A stretch of DNA of 64,000 bases from Cellulophaga sp. 20_2_10 (GTDB lineage: Bacteria; Bacteroidota; Bacteroidia; Flavobacteriales; Flavobacteriaceae): the NCBI RefSeq assembly GCF_023476645.1, contig NZ_JAMCOJ010000003.1, forward strand, positions 434,001-498,000. Reading direction: 5' to 3'. Made by a program: the position numbers and the translations under genes. Positions 35,495 to 44,915 of this stretch are shown here, piece after piece. Every line of letters begins with the position of its first letter. Position 1 is the first letter of the stretch. The notes under the pieces are model-generated. The model did not search any database. It saw nothing but the letters and a program-made list of their open reading frames with translations, and was not told the origin of the DNA.

Positions 35495-36127
35495 TTATTT
35501 TCTTTTCGAGATTTCATCTCTAAGTTTTGCTGCTTTCTCATAGTCTTCATTAGCAACAGCTTTGTTTAATTCTTCGTGCAGTTCGTTAATGTTTAACTCT
35601 CTATACGCATCAGAAGGATTAGATTCTATCTCTACAGTTTCGCCTTCTTGTAGAATTTCATCAACCATAATACTATCATCTTTATCCGGGTCTTCGTCTT
35701 CTTCTTTAGAGGAGAACTTTAGGAAAATACCAGCTTTGTCTAGTATGGTTTTATATGTAAATATTGGAGCATCAAAACGAAGAGCTAATGCAATTGCGTC
35801 ACTAGTTCTTGCGTCTATAATTTCTTCGACCATATCTCTTTCACATATAATACTAGAATAGAATACACCATCAACTAGTTTGTGTATAATTACCTGTTTT
35901 ATAACAATGGCAAATCTATCTGAGAAATTCTTGAAAAGATCGTGTGTTAATGGTCTTGGTGGTTTAATTTCTTTCTCCAGGGCAATCGCTATAGATTGTG
36001 CTTCAAAAGCACCAATAACTATAGGTAATTTTCTATCGCCATCTACTTCATTTAATATAAGGGCATATGCGCCATTTTGCGTTTGGCTGTATGATATTCC
36101 TTTTATTTTTAGTCGTACTAAACTCAT
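35495..36127 (-). CDS. Bifunctional nuclease (BFN/DUF151) domain protein with UVR motif
   Basis: I place the start at the ATG at 36127 (MSLVRLKIKGISYSQ), giving 210 residues. The open frame continues upstream into a long hairpin but without similarity. Residues 1-130 match the BFN/DUF151 domain (LPIVIGAFEAQSIAIAL and DARTSDAIALALR). The C-terminus carries a UvrB/UvrC motif (ANEDYEKAAKLRDEIS). Plant and bacterial BFN proteins have reported RNase/DNase activity. The cellular role in Bacteroidota is unknown. Confidence 0.88.
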   Translation of the reverse strand: MSLVRLKIKGISYSQTQNGAYALILNEVDGDRKLPIVIGAFEAQSIAIALEKEIKPPRPLTHDLFKNFSDRFAIVIKQVIIHKLVDGVFYSSIICERDMVEEIIDARTSDAIALALRFDAPIFTYKTILDKAGIFLKFSSKEEDEDPDKDDSIMVDEILQEGETVEIESNPSDAYRELNINELHEELNKAVANEDYEKAAKLRDEISKRK

Positions 36128-36142
36128 ATAAACATTTAAAAT

Positions 36143-36198
36143 TACTAAGGGCTGCTTAAATAAAAGGGATTTCCTTGTATTTAAACAGCCCTTTAGTA
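36143..36198. other. Long stem-loop between etfA and the BFN gene
   Basis: A stem of about 20 bp (TACTAAGGGCTG and TTAAATA with TATTTAA and CAGCCC-TTTAGTA, one mismatch and one bulge) fills most of the 91-base gap. On the minus strand it would lie in the etfA 3' or BFN 5' untranslated region. There is no strong T-run, so a processing site, attenuator or weak terminator are all possible. Confidence 0.55.
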
Positions 36199-36218
36199 TG
36201 GGCACAATTTATAAAAAA

Positions 36219-37187
36219 TTAAGCGTTTTGAGCTTTAAATTCTTTTAATTTTTCTATTAGCTTAGGAACTACTTCAAAAGCATCGCCTACAATACCGTAA
36301 TCTGCAGCTTTAAAGAAAGGTGCTTCTGGGTCTGTATTTATAACAACTTTTACTTTAGAAGCGCTTATGCCGGCTAGGTGTTGTATAGCTCCAGAGATAC
36401 CAATTGCAATGTATAAATTACTTGCTACTGGTTTTCCTGTTTGACCTACGTGCTCACTATGAGGTCGCCATCCTAAATCCGAAACTGGTTTAGAACAAGC
36501 TGTTGCAGCGCCAAGTACGTCTGCTAATTCTTCTATCATTCCCCAATTTTCTGGACCTTTTAATCCTCTACCACCAGATACAACGATGTCTGCATCTGCG
36601 ATAGTAGCTTTGCCAACAACTTTGTCTACTTCTATAGACTTAGTAGAAAAATCTGCGTCTGATAATGTCGGAGAAAAATCTTCTGCTGTAGCTGTAATGT
36701 TATTTTCAATAGCGCCAAAAGAATTGTTAGACACACCAATAACTTTAATATCTGTGTTAATAGTTGTGTGTGCAAAACCTTTATTGCTAAAAACTGTTCT
36801 CTTTACTTTAAAAGGAGATGTGCTATCTGGAGCAGTAACTACATTAGGAGTATAACCAGCTTTTAACTTTGCTGCTACTATTGGAGCTACATATTTACTA
36901 TCTGTGCTAGAGCCAATTACAATAACTTTAGATCCTTCTTTAGCTGCTGCTTCAGTTATTGCGTGTGCAAAAGCTTTGGCGTTAAAAGTTTTAAGGTTAT
37001 CGCTGCTAACATTTAATACTTTAGTAACACCATAGTTACCTAAAGTGTCGTTACTATCTGCGTTAAATGAGATGGCAGTAACTGTTGTACCTAATTGTTG
37101 TGCTACAGCGTAAGCATAAGAAGCTACTTCAAAAGCACTCTTTTTAAATTTTCCGTTTTCTGATTCTGTATATACTAAAACTGACAT
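36219..37187 (-). CDS. etfA: Electron transfer flavoprotein alpha subunit
   Basis: The 322-residue protein has the C-terminal FAD-binding domain with GRGLKGPENW, the AATACSKPVSDLGWRPHSE segment and VGQTGKPVASNLYIA. It pairs with EtfB, encoded directly upstream, to carry electrons from acyl-CoA and other dehydrogenases to the quinone pool. The two genes are separated by two bases. This housekeeping ETF lacks extra ferredoxin domains. Confidence 0.97.
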   Translation of the reverse strand: MSVLVYTESENGKFKKSAFEVASYAYAVAQQLGTTVTAISFNADSNDTLGNYGVTKVLNVSSDNLKTFNAKAFAHAITEAAAKEGSKVIVIGSSTDSKYVAPIVAAKLKAGYTPNVVTAPDSTSPFKVKRTVFSNKGFAHTTINTDIKVIGVSNNSFGAIENNITATAEDFSPTLSDADFSTKSIEVDKVVGKATIADADIVVSGGRGLKGPENWGMIEELADVLGAATACSKPVSDLGWRPHSEHVGQTGKPVASNLYIAIGISGAIQHLAGISASKVKVVINTDPEAPFFKAADYGIVGDAFEVVPKLIEKLKEFKAQNA

Positions 37188-37189
37188 AA

Positions 37190-37936
37190 TTAGATTGCTT
37201 TTGCTTCGTTATGTAATAAGTTTATTAACTCGTCTATGTTGTCCGCGTCTACCAGTTTTACAGCACCTTTAGCAGCAGGCTTGTCAAAACTAACATCGTT
37301 AGTCGCAGCTTCTGCTTCTGTTGGTTCTACAACTGTTAAAGCTTTTTTACGAGCCATCATAATACCTCTCATGTTAGGTATTCTTAAGTCGCTTTCTTCA
37401 ACTAAACCTTTTTGTCCGCCTATAACTAAAGGTAATGATGTGCTAATTTTTTCCTTACCACCATCAATTTCTCTAGTAGCGGTAACAGTATCACCATCAA
37501 TCTCTAAACTTGTACAAGTGTTTACAAAGTTCATATCTAATAAGGTAGCTATCATTCCAGGAACCATACCTCCATTATAATCTATAGACTCACGACCTGC
37601 AATAACAAGGTCGTAGCTTCCATTTTTAATTACTTCTGCTAATTGTTGTGCTACAAAAAAACCATCTGTAGGTTCTGCGTTAACACGTATAGCTTCATCA
37701 GCACCAATTGCTAATGCTTTTCTTATGGTAGGTTCAGTTGTTGCTCCTCCAACGTTTACAACGTGTACAGTTGCTCCTTGTTTTTCTTTAAACCACATTG
37801 CTCTTGTAAGACCAAACTCATCATTTGGATTAATTACAAATTGTACACCGTTTGTATCAAACTTAGTATCTCCTTCTGTAAAGTTAATTTTAGAAGTCGT
37901 GTCTGGTACGTTACTTATGCAGACTAATATTTTCAT
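37190..37936 (-). CDS. etfB: Electron transfer flavoprotein beta subunit
   Basis: The 248-residue protein starts KILVCISNVPDTTSKINF and contains the beta-subunit AMP-binding region (LVIAGRESIDYNGGMVPGM). It also has the recognition-loop segment LRIPNMRGIMMARKK. It is the first gene of etfBA and is divergent from pdhB. A near-consensus -7 box (TATCTTAG on the minus strand, 37953-37960) lies upstream, beyond which is a 26-bp palindrome shared with pdhB. Confidence 0.97.
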   Translation of the reverse strand: MKILVCISNVPDTTSKINFTEGDTKFDTNGVQFVINPNDEFGLTRAMWFKEKQGATVHVVNVGGATTEPTIRKALAIGADEAIRVNAEPTDGFFVAQQLAEVIKNGSYDLVIAGRESIDYNGGMVPGMIATLLDMNFVNTCTSLEIDGDTVTATREIDGGKEKISTSLPLVIGGQKGLVEESDLRIPNMRGIMMARKKALTVVEPTEAEAATNDVSFDKPAAKGAVKLVDADNIDELINLLHNEAKAI

Positions 37937-37984
37937 CTTTTATCAATTTTATAATAACTTCGCTAAGATACCATTTAATTTTAT

Positions 37985-38010
37985 AATTTACTATGCATGC
38001 ATAATAAATT
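37985..38010. promoter_or_regulatory. 26-bp near-perfect palindrome in the etfBA/pdhB divergent region
   Basis: AATTTA-C-TATGCATGCATA-A-TAAATT has 12 of 13 complementary pairs, with a single C/A mismatch. It lies 48 bases before etfB and 94 before pdhB. Its size and position suggest an operator for a dimeric regulator acting on one or both genes. Confidence 0.55.
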
Positions 38011-38058
38011 TTATTGTTTTTTTGCCAGCATGTTAACTGTAATTGAAAGATTATTTCC

Positions 38059-38066
38059 TATTTTTG
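38059..38066 (+). promoter_or_regulatory. -7 box TATTTTTG of pdhB
   Basis: An exact TAnnTTTG box lies 38 bases upstream of the pdhB start codon. No well-spaced -33 element was seen. Confidence 0.55.
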
Positions 38067-38104
38067 CTAGCGTTTTTATCATTATATTAATTTATTCCAC
38101 GTAA

Positions 38105-39082
38105 ATGAAAACATTACAGTTTAGAGAGGCTATTGCTGAGGCTATGTCTGAAGAGATGCGAAAAGATGAATCTATCTATTTGATGGGTGAAGAAGTAGCT
38201 GAGTATAATGGAGCTTACAAAGCATCTAAAGGTATGTTAGATGAATTTGGAGCTAAAAGAGTAATAGATACTCCAATTTCTGAATTAGGCTTTACTGGTA
38301 TAGCTATTGGTTCTGCAATGAACGGAAATAGACCTATAGTGGAGTTTATGACATTTAACTTTGCTTTAGTTGGTATTGACCAAATAATTAGCAATGCTGC
38401 TAAAATTAGACAAATGTCTGGTGGGCAGTTTAATTGTCCAATTGTTTTTCGTGGACCTACAGGTTCTGCGGGACAATTAGGTGCTACGCACTCACAAGCT
38501 TTTGAGAGTTGGTTTGCTAACTGTCCTGGTTTAAAAGTTGTTGTGCCATCTAATCCAATGGATGCAAAAGGGTTGTTAAAAGCAGCTATACAAGATGATG
38601 ATCCTGTTATTTTTATGGAGTCTGAACAAATGTATGGTGATAAAGGTGAAGTGCCAGAAGGTGAATATACATTACCTTTAGGTGTGGCTGATATTAAAAG
38701 AGAAGGTACAGATGTTACTATTGTTTCTTTTGGTAAAATTATAAAAGAAGCTTACACAGCTGCAGATGAGTTGGCAAAAGAAGGTATTAGTTGTGAAATT
38801 ATAGATTTAAGAACTGTTAAGCCTTTAGATTACGACACCGTTTTAAAGTCGGTTAAAAAAACAAACAGATTAGTAGTTTTAGAAGAAGCTTGGCCTTTTG
38901 GTAACGTTGCTACTGAAATTACATACCATATACAGTCTCATGCATTTGATTATTTAGATGCACCTGTAGAAAGAATAAATACAGCAGATACACCTGCTCC
39001 TTATTCTCCTGTTTTATTAGAAGAATGGTTGCCTAACCATACTGATGTTATTAAGGCAGTTAAAAAAGTTTTATACAAATAA
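38105..39082 (+). CDS. pdhB: Pyruvate dehydrogenase E1 component beta subunit
   Basis: The 325-residue protein has E1-beta motifs: GEEVAEYNGAYKASKG, RVIDTPISELGFTGIAIGSA and PIVEFMTFNFALVGIDQ. A C-terminal transketolase domain follows with ISCEIIDLRTVKPLDYDTV. With E1-alpha (not in this window) it decarboxylates pyruvate in the pyruvate dehydrogenase complex. Separation of alpha and beta genes is common in Flavobacteriia. The 2-oxoisovalerate E1-beta is a close alternative but the N-terminal motifs favour pyruvate. A terminator follows. Confidence 0.92.
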   Translation: MKTLQFREAIAEAMSEEMRKDESIYLMGEEVAEYNGAYKASKGMLDEFGAKRVIDTPISELGFTGIAIGSAMNGNRPIVEFMTFNFALVGIDQIISNAAKIRQMSGGQFNCPIVFRGPTGSAGQLGATHSQAFESWFANCPGLKVVVPSNPMDAKGLLKAAIQDDDPVIFMESEQMYGDKGEVPEGEYTLPLGVADIKREGTDVTIVSFGKIIKEAYTAADELAKEGISCEIIDLRTVKPLDYDTVLKSVKKTNRLVVLEEAWPFGNVATEITYHIQSHAFDYLDAPVERINTADTPAPYSPVLLEEWLPNHTDVIKAVKKVLYK

Positions 39083-39108
39083 GAAACTAGATTTTTTATA
39101 AAGTATTT

Positions 39109-39138
39109 AAGCTTTGTCATTTATGACAAGGCTTTTTT
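39109..39138 (+). terminator. Intrinsic terminator after pdhB
   Basis: AAGC-TTTGTCAT pairs with ATGACAAG-GCTT around a two-to-four base loop, followed by T-rich sequence on the plus strand. Confidence 0.8.
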
Positions 39139-39179
39139 CTTTTTTTTTAAATGTAGTTCGCTTTTAAGAATTTAATGCT

Positions 39180-41675
39180 ATGAGGAAAATTTTTTTCGTG
39201 CTATTCTGTTTTGTTACGCTTGTAAACTTTGCACAGACAAAGGTTAGTGGTGTTGTTATAGATGAATTTGGGGAGCCAGTTGCATTCGCAAACGTACTAT
39301 TTAAGAACTCCACTGAAGGTACAATTACTAATGATGATGGTCGCTTTTATATGGAGTCACCAAATAATCATAGTATTCTACAAATATCATTTGTTGGTTA
39401 TGAAACTTTAAATATAACATTAGAGACAAAAGTTACTTATAAAATTGAAGCGACTTTAAAGGAGTCTGGGGAGGAATTAAACGAAGTTGTGATTTTTTCG
39501 GGCAAGCTTTCTAAAAAGAATAATCCAGCGATAGATATTCTTAAGAAAATATGGGCTAAAAAAAGAGAAAACGGTTTACGTAAATACAAGCAATACGAGT
39601 ATGATAAATATGAGAAAGTAGAGTTTGATCTTAACACAATAGACAGTGCTTTAATTAAAAGTAAAATGTTTAAAGGTTTAGAGTTTGTGTTTAAAGATTT
39701 AGATACTTCTAGAGTAACTGGAAAAACATATTTACCTATTTTTTTAAACGAGACTTTTCATAAAGTAAATGGTGATAATGTTTTAGGGGTTAAAAAAGAA
39801 AAGTTACAAGGGAGTAAAAATTCTGGTTTTTCTAACAATCAAGCTATAACAGCATTTGTAGAAGATCTTTATACAGACTACGATATCTACAATAACTACT
39901 TAAAGTTTTTTGATAAGAGTTTTACTAGTCCCCTTTCTAAAACAGGAATAGATGTTTATAATTACGCTTTAGCAGACAGTGCTTTTATAGATAATAAGTG
40001 GTGTTACAATATTATTTATTACCCAAGACGTAAAAACGAACTTACGTTTAAAGGAGATTTTTGGGTAAACGATTCTACATACGCCATTAAAAAAATTAAC
40101 CTAGAGGTTACAAAAAGTGCCAATATAAACTGGGTCAAAGAAATTTATATAGAACAGGAGTTTGATGTTGTGAACGATTCTGTTTTTCTTTTAAAAAGAG
40201 ATTATATGTTAAGCGATTTTAGCCTTAACAAAAAAGAAAATTCTAAAGGTATTTATGGTAAGCGTACTACCATTTACAACAATTATAAGTTCGATAGTCC
40301 TAAGGAAAGAAAATTCTATAAAGATACAGGAGATGAATATAGTCCTGCTGCTTTTAGTAGGGATGATGATTTTTGGACAGAAAACAGGTTAGAAAGACTT
40401 AATAAGGATGAAAAAGGAGTTTATAAACTTTTAGACACCTTAAAGACAGTCCCCAAGTTTAATACGTATTATAATATAGTTAGTATTCTAGGATCTGGTT
40501 ATGTAGAGATTGATAAATGGAACTTAGATATTGGTGATGTATATAGTGTTTTTGGTTACAATGATGCAGAAGGAGTACGTGTACGTGCAGGAGCCAGAAC
40601 TTATTTTGGACAGAATGACCCTTGGCGAGTAGAGGGCTATTTGGCGTACGGTTTTGATGATGATAGAGTAAAACACGGTATTTCTGGTAAATGGCTGCTC
40701 GATAAAAAGAGTAGATTAATAGTTTCTGGTGGTCATAGACAAGATATAGAGCAATTGGGTTTAAGCTTAACTGCTACTAATGATGTATTGGGTAGGAGTA
40801 TTGCATCTTCATCTGTATTTACTGTAGGTTCTAATGATAGGTTAACAAATATAGATTTATCGGCCTTTAGTTTAGAGGTAGAACCCATACACAATGTAAG
40901 GTTGCGTATGGGTAGTTCTTATAGAAAACTTAGCTCGGCCTTACCAGATGCTTTTAGCTTGGATTATGTAGATGCTGAATCGTTAACTGGGGTGTCATCA
41001 GAAATAAAACAATTAGATTTTACAACTACATTAATTTACACGCCAGGTAAGCGAACTATTGGTTATGGCGTAGAACGTAAAGATATTAATGACGAGTATA
41101 GTACTTTGTTATTTAATTACTCTAAAGGTTTTAAAGGACCAATGGAGAGCGATTTTGAATTTGATAAAGTACAGTTTTCTTATGGACAACCTTGGCAAAT
41201 AGGTGGTTTTGGAAGGTTGTATAGCACAGTAGAAATAGGTAAAACCTTTGGTGAAGTTCCTCTAGGGTTATTAAATGTAATTCCGGGTAACCAAACTTTG
41301 TTTTCTATTTACAACACTTTTCCTAATCTAGATTTTTACGAGTTTGTGACAGATACATATGCATCTGTACATTTAGAACATAATTTTAACGGTAGAATTT
41401 TCTCTCGTATACCATTTATGAGAAAATTAAACTTACGTGAAATAGTAGGCTTAAGAGGTGTTTGGGGTGAGTTATCATCAGAAAACATTGCTTTAAATGC
41501 ACCAACGAGTATTCCTTTAATAGCACCATCGGATGAAATGTATTGGGAATATTCTTTTGGTATAGGAAATATATTTAAGGTTCTACGAGTAGATTTTAAC
41601 TTTAGAGGTAATTATTTTGATAATCCAAACGCAAGACCTTTTAGCGTAACTGGCTCTTTTGGATTTAATTTTTAA
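39180..41675 (+). CDS. DUF5686 outer-membrane protein with carboxypeptidase-regulatory-like domain
   Basis: The 831-residue protein has a signal peptide (ending LVNFAQ) and a CarboxypepD_reg-like domain at residues 20-105 (TKVSGVVIDEFGEPVAFANV). A DUF5686 region and a C-terminal barrel-like half ending in FGFNF follow. The terminal Phe is typical of BAM substrates. Such proteins are widespread outer-membrane components of Bacteroidota with unknown cargo. It lacks a TonB box and plug, so it is not a classical TonB-dependent receptor. It is transcribed separately from pdhB after a terminator. Confidence 0.85.
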   Translation: MRKIFFVLFCFVTLVNFAQTKVSGVVIDEFGEPVAFANVLFKNSTEGTITNDDGRFYMESPNNHSILQISFVGYETLNITLETKVTYKIEATLKESGEELNEVVIFSGKLSKKNNPAIDILKKIWAKKRENGLRKYKQYEYDKYEKVEFDLNTIDSALIKSKMFKGLEFVFKDLDTSRVTGKTYLPIFLNETFHKVNGDNVLGVKKEKLQGSKNSGFSNNQAITAFVEDLYTDYDIYNNYLKFFDKSFTSPLSKTGIDVYNYALADSAFIDNKWCYNIIYYPRRKNELTFKGDFWVNDSTYAIKKINLEVTKSANINWVKEIYIEQEFDVVNDSVFLLKRDYMLSDFSLNKKENSKGIYGKRTTIYNNYKFDSPKERKFYKDTGDEYSPAAFSRDDDFWTENRLERLNKDEKGVYKLLDTLKTVPKFNTYYNIVSILGSGYVEIDKWNLDIGDVYSVFGYNDAEGVRVRAGARTYFGQNDPWRVEGYLAYGFDDDRVKHGISGKWLLDKKSRLIVSGGHRQDIEQLGLSLTATNDVLGRSIASSSVFTVGSNDRLTNIDLSAFSLEVEPIHNVRLRMGSSYRKLSSALPDAFSLDYVDAESLTGVSSEIKQLDFTTTLIYTPGKRTIGYGVERKDINDEYSTLLFNYSKGFKGPMESDFEFDKVQFSYGQPWQIGGFGRLYSTVEIGKTFGEVPLGLLNVIPGNQTLFSIYNTFPNLDFYEFVTDTYASVHLEHNFNGRIFSRIPFMRKLNLREIVGLRGVWGELSSENIALNAPTSIPLIAPSDEMYWEYSFGIGNIFKVLRVDFNFRGNYFDNPNARPFSVTGSFGFNF

Positions 41676-41730
41676 TACTAAAGTTTCATTAATTTAAACT
41701 AAAAAAAACTTTCTGTTACTACAGATTACA

Positions 41731-41738
41731 CTATTTTT
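41731..41738 (+). promoter_or_regulatory. -7 box TATTTTTG of ppa
   Basis: An exact TAnnTTTG box lies 21 bases upstream of the ppa start codon, with a weak -33-like TTTC 18 bases further upstream. Confidence 0.6.
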
Positions 41739-41759
41739 GTATAATAATTTATAATAAGA

Positions 41760-42287
41760 ATGACTAAACAAGGAAAAACATCTTTTGATGTATTAATAGA
41801 GATTCCAAAAGGAAGTAGAAATAAGTACGAATACGATTTTGATTTAAAAAAAATACGCTTTGATAGAATGTTGTTTTCTTCAATGATGTATCCTGCAGAT
41901 TATGGTTTTATACCAGAAACATTGGCATTAGATGGTGATCCATTAGATGTGTTAGTTTTAGGTGGTGAGCCAACTTTTCCTATGTGTGTTGTAGAAGTAA
42001 AACCAATTGGGGTTTTTCATATGGCAGACGAAAAAGGTCCAGATGAGAAAGTTATCTGTGTGCCTGTATCAGATCCAATCTGGAATATATTAAATGACTT
42101 ATCTGATATGAATCCACATCAGATAAAAGAAATAGAACATTTCTTTCAAGTTTATAAGGATTTAGAAAAGAAAAAAGTAGATGTAGGTGGTTGGGGAGAT
42201 GCCAAAGAAGCTTACGCTATATTAGATAAATGTATAGAAAGATATAATGAAAGTGAATTTAAAGAAAAAGACGCTTTTAAGATATAA
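41760..42287 (+). CDS. ppa: Soluble inorganic pyrophosphatase
   Basis: The 175-residue family I pyrophosphatase has the signature DGDPLDVLVLG and the substrate-binding IPKGSRNKYEYD and MMYPADYGFIPET. It hydrolyses pyrophosphate released by biosynthesis in the cytoplasm. It is directly followed by a terminator and then by the membrane pyrophosphatase gene, so the cell can either discard or conserve the energy of pyrophosphate. Confidence 0.97.
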   Translation: MTKQGKTSFDVLIEIPKGSRNKYEYDFDLKKIRFDRMLFSSMMYPADYGFIPETLALDGDPLDVLVLGGEPTFPMCVVEVKPIGVFHMADEKGPDEKVICVPVSDPIWNILNDLSDMNPHQIKEIEHFFQVYKDLEKKKVDVGGWGDAKEAYAILDKCIERYNESEFKEKDAFKI

Positions 42288-42312
42288 CTAGTAAATCATC
42301 AATATTTTTATC

Positions 42313-42350
42313 AAAAACCCTTTCATATGACAAATATGAAAGGGTTTTTT
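42313..42350 (+). terminator. Intrinsic terminator after ppa
   Basis: A perfect 16-bp stem (AAAAACCCTTTCATAT with its complement, 5-base loop) ends in a run of T residues. It separates ppa from hppA. Confidence 0.92.
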
Positions 42351-42405
42351 TGTTAAGTTTCATTTTATTACATTTACTAGGCTAATAATTAAACAATAAT
42401 AAAAT

Positions 42406-44823
42406 ATGGAGTCAATAATGATTTACGTGCCAATTATTTTGGCAGTATTAGGACTGGTTTATATGGTTATTAAACAATCCTGGGTTATGAAACAAGATGC
42501 CGGAGATGGTAAAATGAAAGAAATTTCGGATCACATCTACGAAGGTGCTTTAGCTTTTTTAAATGCTGAGTATAAACTTTTAGCAATTTTTGTGGTAATA
42601 GTAAGTATACTGCTTACCATAGTATCTGTAGTTGTGCCCACAACACATTGGCTTATAGTTATTGCTTTTATATTTGGAGCTGTATTTTCTGCATTTGCGG
42701 GTAATATAGGGATGAAAATAGCGACCAAAACAAATGTAAGAACAACACAAGCGGCGCGTACAAGTTTGCCAAAAGCACTAAAAGTTTCTTTTGGTGGTGG
42801 TACTGTAATGGGCTTAGGTGTTGCAGGTTTAGCTGTTCTAGGTTTAACGACATTCTTTATCGTTTTCTTTCATTTCTTTATGGGCGGACAATGGACTAAT
42901 ACTGGAGATATGACTATAGTATTAGAGACATTAGCAGGTTTTTCTTTAGGGGCAGAATCTATTGCCTTGTTTGCCCGTGTTGGTGGTGGTATTTATACAA
43001 AGGCTGCCGATGTTGGAGCCGATTTAGTTGGTAAAGTAGAAGCTGGTATACCTGAAGATGATCCACGTAATCCTGCCACTATAGCAGATAACGTTGGTGA
43101 TAATGTAGGTGATGTTGCAGGTATGGGGGCCGATTTGTTCGGGTCTTATGTAGCAACAGTTTTGGCAGCAATGGTTCTTGGTAACTATGTAATTAAAGAT
43201 ATGGGTGGTGCAATACAAGATGCTTTTGGCGGTATTGGTCCAATTTTGTTACCAATGGCAATAGCTGGTGTAGGAATTATTATTTCTATTATTGGTACAT
43301 TATTGGTAAAGATAAAAAGTAACGATGCTAAAGAGTCTCAGGTAATGGGAGCTTTAAATCTAGGGAACTGGACATCTATAGTTTTGGTAGCAGTTTCTTG
43401 TTATGGACTAGTTACTTGGATGCTTCCAGAGACAATGAAAATGGAATTCTTTGGTGAAGGTGTATTAGAAATTTCTGCAATGCGAGTTTTCTATGCTACC
43501 TTGGTTGGTTTAGTTGTTGGAGCCGTTATTTCATCGGTAACAGAATATTATACAGGATTGGGTAAAAAACCAATTCTAAAAATAGTACAACAATCTAGTA
43601 CTGGCGCCGGAACAAACATTATAGCAGGTTTAGCAACAGGGATGATATCTACTTTTCCGTCGGTATTATTATTTGCGGGTGCTATTTGGGCTTCGTATGC
43701 TTTTGCTGGTTTCTATGGAGTGGCGTTAGCAGCTTCAGCTATGATGGCAACAACGGCTATGCAATTGGCTATTGATGCTTTTGGACCAATATCAGACAAT
43801 GCGGGTGGTATTGCAGAAATGAGTGAGCAAGAACCTATTGTAAGAGAGCGTACAGATATATTGGATTCAGTTGGTAATACAACAGCAGCAACTGGTAAAG
43901 GTTTTGCTATTGCTTCTGCGGCACTAACCTCGTTAGCATTATTTGCTGCCTATGTAACATTTACAGGGATAGACGGAATTAATATTTTTAAAGCACCCGT
44001 TTTAGCAATGTTATTTGTTGGTGGTATGGTGCCAGTAGTATTTTCTGCCTTAGCAATGAATGCTGTAGGTAAAGCAGCTATGGAGATGGTACAAGAAGTA
44101 CGCAGACAGTTTAGAGATATTCCAGGTATTATGGAAGGTACCGGAAAACCTGAATACGATAAATGTGTTGCAATTTCTACAAAAGCATCTTTAAGAGAAA
44201 TGGTATTGCCAGGATTGTTAACTATAGGTTTTCCGTTAGTTATAGCTTTTGTTCCTATGATTTTTGGAATGAATAATATGGCTATTGCAGAAATGTTAGG
44301 TGGTTATATGGCTGGTGTTACCGTAAGTGGTGTGCTTTGGGCTATTTTTCAAAATAACGCTGGTGGTGCTTGGGATAATGCCAAAAAATCTTTTGAAGCT
44401 GGAGTAGAGATTAATGGGGAAATGACCTATAAAGGATCAGATGCGCATAAGGCAGCTGTCACTGGTGATACTGTTGGTGACCCCTTTAAAGATACCTCTG
44501 GCCCATCAATGAATATTTTAATAAAATTAACGTGTTTAATTGGTTTGGTTATAGCTCCTATTTTAGGCGGACATACAGCTGATGGTACAACGTCTAACGA
44601 ACATCAAACTAAAAAAGAAATACAAGTAGAACTTGCAGTGACTAATATGACAGCAACTGTAGTTGCCAATACACTAACAGATAGTAAAGGTCATGTAGAG
44701 CGTAATGTTAAAGTGTTAAATGGTCTACAAGAAGAGCAAAAAGCTAAAATAGCAGTATTAGAAGATGGAAAAAACAGTACTGTAAATAGTATAAATAATG
44801 AAAAATCTAAATTTTTGAATTAA
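42406..44823 (+). CDS. hppA: Membrane ion-pumping pyrophosphatase (K+-dependent type)
   Basis: The 805-residue protein has about 16 helices and the hallmark acidic motifs ([40 protein letters not shown], and [20 protein letters not shown]). At the K+-specificity position the sequence is [12 protein letters not shown], near residue 490. Alanine and glycine, rather than lysine and threonine, mark K+-dependent enzymes, which include the Na+ pumps. Na+ pumping is therefore plausible but not proven. The usual core ends near residue 725 (APILGGH). About 80 further hydrophilic residues form an unusual C-terminal tail. A terminator follows. Confidence 0.95.
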   Translation: MESIMIYVPIILAVLGLVYMVIKQSWVMKQDAGDGKMKEISDHIYEGALAFLNAEYKLLAIFVVIVSILLTIVSVVVPTTHWLIVIAFIFGAVFSAFAGNIGMKIATKTNVRTTQAARTSLPKALKVSFGGGTVMGLGVAGLAVLGLTTFFIVFFHFFMGGQWTNTGDMTIVLETLAGFSLGAESIALFARVGGGIYTKAADVGADLVGKVEAGIPEDDPRNPATIADNVGDNVGDVAGMGADLFGSYVATVLAAMVLGNYVIKDMGGAIQDAFGGIGPILLPMAIAGVGIIISIIGTLLVKIKSNDAKESQVMGALNLGNWTSIVLVAVSCYGLVTWMLPETMKMEFFGEGVLEISAMRVFYATLVGLVVGAVISSVTEYYTGLGKKPILKIVQQSSTGAGTNIIAGLATGMISTFPSVLLFAGAIWASYAFAGFYGVALAASAMMATTAMQLAIDAFGPISDNAGGIAEMSEQEPIVRERTDILDSVGNTTAATGKGFAIASAALTSLALFAAYVTFTGIDGINIFKAPVLAMLFVGGMVPVVFSALAMNAVGKAAMEMVQEVRRQFRDIPGIMEGTGKPEYDKCVAISTKASLREMVLPGLLTIGFPLVIAFVPMIFGMNNMAIAEMLGGYMAGVTVSGVLWAIFQNNAGGAWDNAKKSFEAGVEINGEMTYKGSDAHKAAVTGDTVGDPFKDTSGPSMNILIKLTCLIGLVIAPILGGHTADGTTSNEHQTKKEIQVELAVTNMTATVVANTLTDSKGHVERNVKVLNGLQEEQKAKIAVLEDGKNSTVNSINNEKSKFLN

Positions 44824-44867
44824 GAATTTTCGTTTTACTAAATGATAATACAAGCTTTTCTAAAAAC

Positions 44868-44898
44868 AAAAAAACCACACTGTTAAGTGTGGTTTTTT
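44868..44898. terminator. Bidirectional terminator between hppA and a convergent kinase gene
   Basis: The stem CCACACT/AGTGTGG with A-run and T-run shoulders (AAAAAA on the left, TTTTTT on the right) and a 4-base loop can end transcripts arriving from both sides. Confidence 0.88.
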
Positions 44899-44915
44899 AC
44901 TTTAAATTATAATTT

